From contig CANQIM010000020.1 in the NCBI GenBank assembly GCA_947624075.1, positions 1-12,003 of the forward strand: 12,003 nucleotides of DNA, read 5' to 3'. Positions 5,581-12,003 of the stretch are shown in pieces; positions within the stretch are counted from its first letter, which is position 1; every line of letters starts with the position of its first letter. A program made the position numbers and the translations under genes. Source of the stretch: an uncultured Bacilli bacterium (lineage in GTDB: Bacteria; Bacillota_I; Bacilli_A; RF39; UBA660). The notes below the pieces were generated by a model. It worked only from the letters and a program-made list of their open reading frames with translations. It searched no databases and was not told the DNA's origin.

Positions 5581-6546
5581 ATGAATAAAAGAATTTTTGA
5601 AGCAATAGAAAGAATTTTAAAGAAGAAAAAAGAAAAAGTAATATTTGATGTAATAATAAAAGATTATGATAAAAGTAACTTTTATATAGCATTAGTATTT
5701 TCTAAAAGAATAGAAAAGTTTAAGGTATTATTTGTTCCTGTTGATGTAGCTGATGTTAAAAATGTAGAAGAATACTTTTGTTATCAATTTATAAATATGG
5801 GTACAGTTAATTATTTCTTAGAAACACTTTCTAAAGCTAAAGATATTTATAAGGAAGAAAGCTTTCGTAATAAACTAAGCAAAACAATGGATGCTTATTA
5901 TATAGAAATAAATGTACATGTAGATGGGGACTATAAGTTTTTAACAAATCAAATTATACCTCAAGAGTGGGATTTTATGTTTGATATAATTGTTAGCTTG
6001 TTTGAGCATTTACCAAATGTCGTAAGTGAGCTTTGTAATAAGATTTTAGCTTTATTTAATGACTATTTTGATCATATAAAATATGATTATTCTCTAGAAA
6101 TAGATATTAGTAAAGATAATTTAGGTTTATTTAGTGAAACTGAAATGAAACAAGCTGAAAAAATGCTAGCTAAAGTAGAATTTGCCGAGAAAATAGGTGA
6201 TAAATATATTTGTATAATAGATGATAATATCTTTATATTTGCTATTGATGCTTATAAAAATATTTTTAATATTTATATTGAAGATAAATTTGTTAATAAA
6301 GAATATCTTTATGTTTTATATCTAATTTATAAAAATAATATTGAAAAGAAGTTTACGAAGATAATTGCGAATAATAAGAGATTACTTTGCTACAAAATAG
6401 ATAAGGATGAAATGTACGTAATTAGTGATAATAAGAAGCAAAAAATAAAAATTAAAGACTTAGCTGATAAAAAGATTAAAATAGTTGATGGTGATGAAGA
6501 ATTTAATAAATTGTTAGAAGTTTCATTGAAAGAAAAGACTAATTGA
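5581..6546 (+). CDS. Unrecognised cytoplasmic protein, 321 residues
   Basis: I do not recognise this protein. It is rich in Lys, Ile, Asp, Glu and Asn and begins MNKRIFEAIERILKKKKEKV. It shows alternating strand/helix character with no signal peptide, no clear membrane helix and no motif that I can assign to an enzyme family. The N-terminal ~190 residues and the segment from about 190 to 321 (starting near SETEMKQAEKMLAKVEF) look like two separate domains, judged by predicted secondary structure only. ATG 5581 is chosen because AAAGGA at 5569-5574 lies 6 bases upstream; an in-frame TTG at 5566 would precede that site. The gene stands alone between the operon terminator at 5431-5460 and the htpG promoter, and ends in TGA. 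Codon use matches its neighbours. Confidence 0.75.
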   Translation: MNKRIFEAIERILKKKKEKVIFDVIIKDYDKSNFYIALVFSKRIEKFKVLFVPVDVADVKNVEEYFCYQFINMGTVNYFLETLSKAKDIYKEESFRNKLSKTMDAYYIEINVHVDGDYKFLTNQIIPQEWDFMFDIIVSLFEHLPNVVSELCNKILALFNDYFDHIKYDYSLEIDISKDNLGLFSETEMKQAEKMLAKVEFAEKIGDKYICIIDDNIFIFAIDAYKNIFNIYIEDKFVNKEYLYVLYLIYKNNIEKKFTKIIANNKRLLCYKIDKDEMYVISDNKKQKIKIKDLADKKIKIVDGDEEFNKLLEVSLKEKTN

Positions 6547-6554
6547 GAAGGGCT

Positions 6555-6578
6555 TAGGAAGAGACTCTTTTCTTTTTA
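6555..6578 (+). terminator. Possible weak terminator after the 321-residue protein gene
   Basis: GGAAGA and TCTTTT around 6558-6570 can form a short stem containing two G-T pairs, followed by a pyrimidine run TCTTTTT to 6577. The stem is weak, so some transcription may read into htpG. Confidence 0.3.
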
Positions 6579-6585
6579 ATAAAAA

Positions 6586-6612
6586 TTGGCACTCTTTATT
6601 GACAACTGCTAA
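6586..6612. promoter_or_regulatory. Degenerate CIRCE-like element (HrcA operator) before htpG
   Basis: TTGGCACTC-N9-AACTGCTAA occurs at 6586-6612. The CIRCE consensus is TTAGCACTC-N9-GAGTGCTAA, so 15 of 18 positions agree (8/9 and 7/9) with exactly the right 9-base spacer. The spacer contains most of the -35 hexamer of the htpG promoter, the position expected for repression by HrcA. A further half-site-like TAGTGCTAT lies at 6616-6624. The match is seen directly; binding by HrcA is inferred, and no hrcA gene is in the window. Confidence 0.6.
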
Positions 6613-6627
6613 AAATAGTGCTATAAA
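6599..6627 (+). promoter_or_regulatory. Sigma-A promoter of htpG
   Basis: A perfect -35 TTGACA (6599-6604), a 17-base spacer and -10 TATAAA (6622-6627, 5 of 6 to TATAAT) lie just upstream of htpG, predicting a start of transcription near 6634 and a leader of under 20 bases. It is the best vegetative promoter in the window. There is no need to invoke an alternative sigma factor for htpG here. Confidence 0.85.
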
Positions 6628-6651
6628 TAAAGTTGTTAGGGAGATGATTTT

Positions 6652-8532
6652 GTGGAAAAGAAAGAATTTAAATCAGAATCAAAAAGACTTTTAGATTTAA
6701 TGATTAATTCTATTTATACTAATAAAGATATATTTTTAAGGGAGTTAATTTCTAATGCAAGTGATGCTTTAGATAAACTATATTATCGTAGTTTAACTGA
6801 TAAGAAAGTTAAAGTAAAAAAAGATGATTTAGAAATTAGAATTGATATTGATAAAGATAAAAGAATATTTACTATTAGTGATAGTGGCTGTGGAATGACA
6901 AAAGATGAATTAGAAGAGAATTTAGGTACTATTGCTAAAAGTGGAAGTTTAGCTTTTAAAGAGAATATGACTAAGAAAGAAAAAATTGATATTATTGGTC
7001 AATTTGGAGTTGGTTTTTATTCAGCTTTTATGGTTAGTGATAAAATTAAAGTTACTTCACGTAGTATTGATAGTGAAGATGCTTATACTTGGGAAAGTGA
7101 AGGAGCAGATGGCTATACTATAAAGAAAGCTAAAAAAGAAGATGTAGGTACAGAAATAGTTTTAAGTATAAAGAATGATACTGAGGAAGAAGATTATTCT
7201 AAGTACTTAGATGAATACGAAGTAAAAAGCTTAGTAAAGAAATATTCTGATTACATAAGTTTTCCTATTAAAATGGAAGTTACTCATCATGAATTAGTTG
7301 ATGAAGAAAAACATAAATATAAAGATACTAAGGAAATAGAAACTCTAAATAGTATGGTTCCTATTTGGAAGAAAAATAAAAAAGATGTAAGTGATGAAGA
7401 TTATAATAATTTCTATATGGATAAGTTTAGTGATTATGATAAGCCATTAAAAGTAATATCTTCAGCAGTTGAGGGAATGTGTTCTTATAAAGCTTTGTTA
7501 TTTATACCAAGTCATGCACCATATGATTTTTATACTGAACAATATGAAAAAGGATTAAGTTTATATACAAACGGCGTCATGATAATGGAAAAATGTGGAG
7601 ACTTATTACCAGATTATTTCAGTTTTGTTAAAGGTGTTGTTGATAGTGAAGATTTATCTTTAAATATTTCTAGAGAGATGTTGCAAGAATCTCATAATTT
7701 AAAGTTAATTGCTAAAAATATTGAAGGAAAAATTCGTAAAGAATTAGAAGATATGCTTAAAGATGATCGTGAAAATTATATATCTTTCTTCAAGACGTTT
7801 GGAATGCAGCTAAAGTATGGAATTTATAATAACTATGGTCAAGATAAAGATAAATTAAAAGATTTAATTATGTTTTATTCAGCAAAAGAAGAAAAGCTTA
7901 TTACATTAAGTGAATATGTAAAAGATATGAAGAAAGATCAAGAAGTAATTTATTATGCAGCAGGATCTTCTATTGATAAAGTAAAAGATTTACCACAAGT
8001 TGAACAAGTAAAAGATAAAGATTTTGATATTTTATATTTAACTGATTATGTTGACTCTTTTGCTATTACAGCTTTGCAAGAATATGAAGGTAAAAAGTTT
8101 GTCAACGTTGAAAGTGGTGACTTAGATTTAGAAAGTGAAGATGAGAAAAAAGCTGTAGAAAAAGTCAATGAAGATAATAGTTCTTTACTTAAAGATATGG
8201 CTGAAGAAATTAAAGAAGTTAGTGAAGTTAGATTTAGTAATAAGTTAAAAACTCATCCAGTATGTTTAACTTCTAAAGGTGATGTTTCAATCGAGATGCA
8301 AAAAGTATTTGATGCTATGCCTAACGATATGGGAATAAAAGCTCAAACTATATTAGAAATTAATGAAAAGCATCCAATTAGTGAAAAATTAAAGAAACTT
8401 TATAAAGATGATAAAGAAGAATTTAAAAAATATACAAAAATTTTATATAGCGAAGCTAAAATGATTGCTGGACTTCCAATAGATGATCCAACTGAAATTA
8501 GTCGTTTGATATGTGAAGTTATTGCTAAATAA
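6652..8532 (+). CDS. htpG: Molecular chaperone HtpG (bacterial Hsp90)
   Basis: This 626-residue protein is full-length HtpG, a cytosolic ATP-dependent homodimeric chaperone that remodels late-stage folding clients. The N-terminal GHKL ATPase domain (about 1-215) shows LRELISNASDALDKL with E31, N35 and D38, the DSGCGM motif at 77-82, and the GQFGVGF lid motif at 116-122. The middle domain (about 230-490) contains LYTNGVMIMEKCGDLLPDY and the ISREMLQES loop with the gamma-phosphate-sensing Arg. The C-terminal dimerisation domain runs to the end and lacks the eukaryotic MEEVD tail. The GTG start at 6652 is supported by AGGGAG at 6638-6643 (spacing 8) and by the conserved opening KSESKRLLDLMINSIY. 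It is a single-gene unit with its own promoter, a CIRCE-like operator and its own terminator, so heat induction through HrcA is likely. No oddities are seen in the coding sequence. Confidence 0.98.
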   Translation: MEKKEFKSESKRLLDLMINSIYTNKDIFLRELISNASDALDKLYYRSLTDKKVKVKKDDLEIRIDIDKDKRIFTISDSGCGMTKDELEENLGTIAKSGSLAFKENMTKKEKIDIIGQFGVGFYSAFMVSDKIKVTSRSIDSEDAYTWESEGADGYTIKKAKKEDVGTEIVLSIKNDTEEEDYSKYLDEYEVKSLVKKYSDYISFPIKMEVTHHELVDEEKHKYKDTKEIETLNSMVPIWKKNKKDVSDEDYNNFYMDKFSDYDKPLKVISSAVEGMCSYKALLFIPSHAPYDFYTEQYEKGLSLYTNGVMIMEKCGDLLPDYFSFVKGVVDSEDLSLNISREMLQESHNLKLIAKNIEGKIRKELEDMLKDDRENYISFFKTFGMQLKYGIYNNYGQDKDKLKDLIMFYSAKEEKLITLSEYVKDMKKDQEVIYYAAGSSIDKVKDLPQVEQVKDKDFDILYLTDYVDSFAITALQEYEGKKFVNVESGDLDLESEDEKKAVEKVNEDNSSLLKDMAEEIKEVSEVRFSNKLKTHPVCLTSKGDVSIEMQKVFDAMPNDMGIKAQTILEINEKHPISEKLKKLYKDDKEEFKKYTKILYSEAKMIAGLPIDDPTEISRLICEVIAK

Positions 8533-8539
8533 AAAATGT

Positions 8540-8569
8540 AAAGACACTTGTAAAGAAAGTGTCTTTCTT
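8540..8569 (+). terminator. Rho-independent terminator of htpG
   Basis: AAAGACACTT (8540-8549) pairs perfectly with AAGTGTCTTT (8557-8566) around a 7-base loop, followed by CTTT. The U-tract is short and interrupted by one C, but the stem is strong. Confidence 0.8.
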
Positions 8570-8622
8570 TACGTAAATAGAAAAAATTAAAAATAATAAA
8601 TATTTTCTCTTGTGAATTTGTT

Positions 8623-8640
8623 TGCTATACTTTTAGTATA
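8623..8640 (+). promoter_or_regulatory. Extended -10 promoter with overlapping dyads before the membrane protein gene
   Basis: TGC-TATACT at 8623-8631 fits an extended -10 element (TGn plus 5 of 6 of TATAAT); no good -35 is visible, which is usual for this class. The -10 is also the left arm of a perfect dyad TATACT-TTT-AGTATA (8626-8640), so a repressor could bind over it. AGAGGGGA at 8643-8650 is the ribosome binding site for the next gene. Confidence 0.5.
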
Positions 8641-8654
8641 AAAGAGGGGATAAG

Positions 8655-9569
8655 ATGGATAGTGAAGCTAAAAGAGATAATTTATTTTTTGTCGGTGCAA
8701 CAATAATTTTAACAGTTGTTGTCTTAGGATTAGTTTTGTTTATTTTTTATGAAAAAGGATTGATTTTTAATAAGAATGCTGACGAAAAAAACAATGTAGT
8801 AGAAAATAATCAAGAAGACGATGATATTGAAGAAGATTTAAATGAAGAAGTAGAAATAACTGATATAAATCTAAAAAATGATTTAAGTGAAAAGATTGAC
8901 TTTATAACAAACTTTAATTTAGGACAAAACATTTCACAAATGTCCAATTTTAGAAATGGAACTGTTGAAGGTTTAGGCAATGTTTTTAATAATATTACTG
9001 ATGAAGTTAAACTACATATAGTTTTAAGTTATTTGAATGGTAAAGGACAATTTGTACCAATTACAGAAGAACATAAAACTAGTAGTGTTATTAGTAGTTT
9101 TGTAAATAATACTGGTGTGACCATTAAAGAAGTAGCAAGGGAAGTTGTTAATAATAAATATAGAGAATACTTTGGTAGTAACTTATTTAATACAAGTACT
9201 CAAATAGGAAAAGATTGCTTTATGTTTTATTATGATGCTAGTATAAGTACTTATTTTTGGGTATCAACAAGTTGTGGGGGAGCTACGGCTTCATCTGTTT
9301 TAGCCTATAAAAATAATTTTACTACTAAAGATAATTTAGCCTATGTTTATGTAAATTATGGAATTATAGATCCAGTAGATACTACTTCTGCAAATATATA
9401 TAAAGATTTAGAAAAGACAAGTATTTATCAAGGTAATGTGGCCTTTCTAGAAGCTAATAATTTTAGAATAGATGCAAGTAATTATCAAAATTTCTCGCAA
9501 TATAAATTTACATTTAATAAAGATAGCAATAATAATTATTATTTTACAAAATTAGAAAAAGTAAATTAA
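8655..9569 (+). CDS. Unrecognised membrane-anchored extracellular protein, 304 residues
   Basis: I do not recognise the family. Residues 1-9 are charged (K6, R7), and about 10-32 form one strong hydrophobic helix (FFVGATIILTVVVLGLVLFI) without a cleavage or lipobox motif, so the protein is probably anchored N-in/C-out. Residues about 39-70 are a very acidic, Asn-rich linker. The remaining ~235 residues form a globular extracellular domain with YREYFGSNLFN, a CFMFYYDAS segment and STSCGGAT. Its only two visible cysteines are about 30 residues apart, which would allow a disulfide. The ATG is supported by AGAGGGGA at 8643-8650. It is a single-gene unit between its own promoter and terminator. 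No catalytic motif is visible; a sensor, a wall-associated factor or a structural role are all possible. Confidence 0.75.
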   Translation: MDSEAKRDNLFFVGATIILTVVVLGLVLFIFYEKGLIFNKNADEKNNVVENNQEDDDIEEDLNEEVEITDINLKNDLSEKIDFITNFNLGQNISQMSNFRNGTVEGLGNVFNNITDEVKLHIVLSYLNGKGQFVPITEEHKTSSVISSFVNNTGVTIKEVAREVVNNKYREYFGSNLFNTSTQIGKDCFMFYYDASISTYFWVSTSCGGATASSVLAYKNNFTTKDNLAYVYVNYGIIDPVDTTSANIYKDLEKTSIYQGNVAFLEANNFRIDASNYQNFSQYKFTFNKDSNNNYYFTKLEKVN

Positions 9570-9580
9570 AAAATAAATCA

Positions 9581-9608
9581 AAACAATGAACCTAGAGGTT
9601 TGTTTTTT
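9581..9608 (+). terminator. Terminator after the membrane-anchored protein gene
   Basis: AAACA (9581-9585) pairs with TGTTT and AACC (9589-9592) pairs with GGTT around a TAGA loop, with a 3-base bulge between the two helices. A T-run reaches 9608. The same T-run region provides a possible -35 for the next gene. Confidence 0.65.
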
Positions 9609-9628
9609 AAGTTCAAAAAAAGTATAAA
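9600..9628 (+). promoter_or_regulatory. Possible xfp promoter overlapping the preceding terminator
   Basis: TTGTTT (9600-9605), a 17-base spacer and TATAAA (9623-9628) form a plausible sigma-A promoter, with the -35 in the T-tract of the upstream terminator. Transcription would begin near 9635, leaving a leader of only a few bases. That would favour ATG 9648 as the xfp start, or leaderless initiation. The -35 agrees with the consensus at only three positions. Confidence 0.4.
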
Positions 9629-9638
9629 TTAGGATGGG

Positions 9639-11975
9639 ATGGTGTTTATGCTAACAAAAAGTGAATTGAAAAATATGGATGCTTATTTTAGAGCTTTAAA
9701 TTATTTATCTGTTGGACAATTATATTTATTAGATAATCCATTATTAAGAAGAGAACTTACAATTAATGATATCAAACCTAATGTTGTTGGACATTGGGGA
9801 ACAGCTCCTGGACAAAATTTTATTTATATGCATTTAAATAGAGTAATAAAAAAATATAATTTAAAAATGATTTATATATCTGGTCCAGGTCATGGTGGAC
9901 AGGCAATGGCTGCCAATAACTATTTAGAAGGGGTTTATAGTAAATTTTATCCAGAAATTACAGAAGATATTGAAGGGATGAAGAAACTTTTCAAGCAATT
10001 CAGTTTTCCAGGAGGAATATCTTCTCATGTGTCACCTGAAATGCCAGGCTCTATACATGAAGGAGGAGAACTTGGTTACAGCTTGGCCCATGCAGCAGGA
10101 GCTGTTTTAGATAATAAAGATTTAATTGCGGCTTGTGTTGTTGGTGATGGTGAAGCTGAAACAGGACCACTTGCGACTAGTTGGAATATCAATAAATTTT
10201 TAAATAAAAAAACAGATGGAACGGTTTTACCAATTTTACATAGAAATGGCTTTAAAATTTCTAATCCAACTGTCTTTGGTCGAATGAGCATGAGCGAGAT
10301 GATTGATTTCTTTAGAGGACTTTCTTATAAACCTTATTTTGTAACTGGTAGCGATACTATGAAAATGCATAATGATATGGCTAATGTTATGGATAAGGCA
10401 ATTAAAGATATATTGAAAATAAAAAGTACAGGTGAAGGAAATTATCCAGTAATAATACTTACTACACCAAAGGGTTGGACTGGCCCTAAAGTAGTTGAAG
10501 GAAAGAAAATAGAAGGATCATTTAGAGCTCATCAAGTGCCAGTCATGGTTTCAAAAGAACATCCTGATAATTTGAAAGTATTAGAAAGATGGCTAAAAAG
10601 TTATCATCCAGAAGAATTATTTGATGAAAAAGGTAGACTTAATAAAGAATTAAAAGAATTATGTCCACCGCTTTCAAAGTGTATGGGAGCAAGTAATTAT
10701 GCTAATGGAGGACTACTTTTAAAAGAATTAAATACACCTAATTGGGAAGATTATACTTTAGATATAAAAAAGCCTGGTAGTGAAGTTGCTCAAGATATGA
10801 TAGAACTTGGTAGATACATAAGAGATTTATTTGAAATAAATAAAGAAAATAAAAATTTCCGTATTTTTGGTCCTGATGAAGCTTTATCAAATAGGCTTAA
10901 TCATATATTTGAGTCTGAAAAAAGAATGTGGAATTTTCGAATAAGTCGAGAAGATGAGTATTTATCAAGCAATGGTCGTATAATGGATGCCTATTTGTCA
11001 GAACATGTTTGTCAAGGAATGCTTGAAGGATACTTATTAACAGGAAGGCATGGATTTATTCATAGTTATGAGGCATTTGTTAGAATAGTTGACTCAATGG
11101 CCAGTCAACATGCTAAATGGTTAAAAGTTGTTAATACATTGCCTTGGCGCGCACCTATTGCTTCCCTTAATTATTTATTAGTATCACATGTTTTTCAACA
11201 AGATCATAATGGTTATACCCATCAAGATCCAGGCTTTTTAAATCATCTTGTCACTAAAAAAGCTGACGTTGTTAGAATGTATTTGCCACCTGATACTAAT
11301 TGTTTACTTTCTTGTTTTGAACATTGTATAAAGACCAAAAATTACATCAATGTAATCGTTGCTTCTAAACATCCTCGTCCACAATGGCTAACAAGAGCCC
11401 AAGCTAAGAAGCATTGTACTAAAGGAATAGGTGTTTGGGACTTTGCTAGTAACGATGAAGGAAATCCAGATATAGTAATGGCTTGTTGTGGAGAAACACC
11501 AACTCTAGAGACTTTAGCGGCAGTTGATATTTTGAAAAAATCTATTAAAAATATAAAGATAAGAGTAGTAAATGTTATAGATTTAATGCGACTAGAATCA
11601 CCTGATACACATCCTCATGGTATGAGTGATGAAGAATATGATGCCATATTTACTACTAATAAACCAATTATTTTTAATTTCCATGGCTATCCTTCTTTGA
11701 TACATCAATTGACTTATAAAAGGAAAAATAGAGATTTACATGTTCATGGTTATAAAGAAGAAGGAACTATCACAACAACATTTGATATTAGAGTTCAAAA
11801 TGAGATTGATAGATTCCATCTTGTTATTGCGGCAATTAAAGAAATTCCTAAGTATCGTGAAAAAGCTAAAGTACTTATTGATTGGTGCAATGAAATGCTT
11901 GAAAAACACGAAAAATATATAAAAGAGTTTGGAGAAGATATGCCATTTGTAAAGTATTGGAGATGGGAAGAATAA
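9639..11975 (+). CDS. xfp: Phosphoketolase (xylulose-5-phosphate/fructose-6-phosphate)
   Basis: The thiamine-diphosphate enzyme Xfp cleaves xylulose 5-phosphate or fructose 6-phosphate with phosphate to acetyl phosphate plus glyceraldehyde 3-phosphate or erythrose 4-phosphate, in the cytoplasm. Visible hallmarks are GHWGTAPGQ (H52), SGPGHGGQAM (H85), the TPP/magnesium motif starting GDGEAETGP at 169, LPILHRNGFKISNPT, and the C-terminal-half SEH (E455), LTGRHGFIHSYEAF and QDHNGYTHQDPG. At 778 residues it is near the usual ~790 and complete. Its substrate preference cannot be read from the sequence. The start is ambiguous: ATG 9639 is the longest option, but ATG 9648 (MLTKSELKNMDAYF) has GGGATGG a few bases upstream and fits the family N-terminus equally well. 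No sugar-uptake or acetate kinase gene is next to it; the gene has its own terminator. It suggests a fermentative metabolism yielding ATP through acetyl phosphate. Confidence 0.97.
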   Translation: MVFMLTKSELKNMDAYFRALNYLSVGQLYLLDNPLLRRELTINDIKPNVVGHWGTAPGQNFIYMHLNRVIKKYNLKMIYISGPGHGGQAMAANNYLEGVYSKFYPEITEDIEGMKKLFKQFSFPGGISSHVSPEMPGSIHEGGELGYSLAHAAGAVLDNKDLIAACVVGDGEAETGPLATSWNINKFLNKKTDGTVLPILHRNGFKISNPTVFGRMSMSEMIDFFRGLSYKPYFVTGSDTMKMHNDMANVMDKAIKDILKIKSTGEGNYPVIILTTPKGWTGPKVVEGKKIEGSFRAHQVPVMVSKEHPDNLKVLERWLKSYHPEELFDEKGRLNKELKELCPPLSKCMGASNYANGGLLLKELNTPNWEDYTLDIKKPGSEVAQDMIELGRYIRDLFEINKENKNFRIFGPDEALSNRLNHIFESEKRMWNFRISREDEYLSSNGRIMDAYLSEHVCQGMLEGYLLTGRHGFIHSYEAFVRIVDSMASQHAKWLKVVNTLPWRAPIASLNYLLVSHVFQQDHNGYTHQDPGFLNHLVTKKADVVRMYLPPDTNCLLSCFEHCIKTKNYINVIVASKHPRPQWLTRAQAKKHCTKGIGVWDFASNDEGNPDIVMACCGETPTLETLAAVDILKKSIKNIKIRVVNVIDLMRLESPDTHPHGMSDEEYDAIFTTNKPIIFNFHGYPSLIHQLTYKRKNRDLHVHGYKEEGTITTTFDIRVQNEIDRFHLVIAAIKEIPKYREKAKVLIDWCNEMLEKHEKYIKEFGEDMPFVKYWRWEE

Positions 11976-11999
11976 GTCACTTAATTATAGTGGCTTTTT
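11974..11999 (+). terminator. Rho-independent terminator of xfp
   Basis: AAGTCACT (11974-11981) pairs with AGTGGCTT (11989-11996), including one G-T pair, around a 7-base loop; a T-run continues to 11999. The left arm overlaps the stop codon of xfp. Confidence 0.85.
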
Positions 12000-12003
12000 A
12001 TTT

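Noticed and set aside
8550..8640. Riboswitch or small RNA in the htpG downstream gap
   Set aside because: Apart from the terminator and the extended -10 with its dyad, the stretch is A/T-rich without conserved-looking structure.
10076..10291. Reverse-strand open frame of 71 codons
   Set aside because: It lies wholly within xfp, antisense to its conserved TPP motif region, with no ribosome binding site; it is a shadow of the real gene.
11740..11980. Short frames on both strands inside the xfp 3' end
   Set aside because: Both overlap well-conserved phosphoketolase coding sequence in other frames and lack initiation signals.
1..12003. CRISPR array, tRNA or rRNA genes, insertion sequence with terminal repeats
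   Set aside because: No regularly spaced repeats, no tRNA-like cloverleaf or rRNA sequence, and no DDE transposase were seen on either strand.

Overview
The window is AT-rich DNA from a low-GC Gram-positive (Firmicutes/Bacilli-type) bacterium. All recognisable genes are on the + strand, ribosome binding sites are GGAGG-like, and rho-independent terminators end in T-runs. TGA serves as a stop (1411, 6544) and Trp is always TGG, so this is the standard bacterial code and not the Mycoplasma code. An uncultured gut Bacilli lineage would fit, but that is an impression and not shown by the sequence.

Region 1 (1 to about 2990) is the right-hand end of an integrated mobile element. It holds the 3' part of a RhuM-family gene, a coupled HExxH gluzincin-type protease gene, a terminator, a 44-codon ORF whose ribosome binding site sits in a hairpin loop, and a large serine recombinase gene. 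The recombinase stop codon lies only a few bases from a short dyad (GTATCA-GG-TGATAC). Immediately beyond it the reading frame of a LysM protein begins in mid-domain. The element therefore interrupts a LysM gene, and its left end and the 5' half of that gene lie outside the window.

Region 2 (about 2986-5460) is the host operon that was split. It contains four LysM modules (the first truncated), a 141-residue protein resembling the N-terminal part of clostridial SleC-type spore cortex-lytic proteins, and a 447-residue protein with a SpoIID-like domain and three peptidoglycan-binding modules. The genes overlap (TAATG, then an 11-base overlap) and end at a strong terminator. The set looks like a cell-wall or spore-cortex module. 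Insertion of a large serine recombinase element into such a gene recalls the sporulation-excised intervening elements of other spore formers; that parallel is inference.

Region 3 (5461-12003) is ordinary chromosome with mostly single-gene units, each with its own terminator: an unrecognised 321-residue protein; htpG behind a near-perfect sigma-A promoter overlapped by a degenerate CIRCE (HrcA operator); an unrecognised membrane-anchored extracellular protein; and a full-length phosphoketolase (xfp), which points to fermentative sugar metabolism producing acetyl phosphate.

Main points of interest are the element inserted in the LysM operon, the hairpin and small ORF before the recombinase, the RhuM-protease pair as possible cargo, the CIRCE-like site at htpG, and the SleC-like protein split over two overlapping genes.
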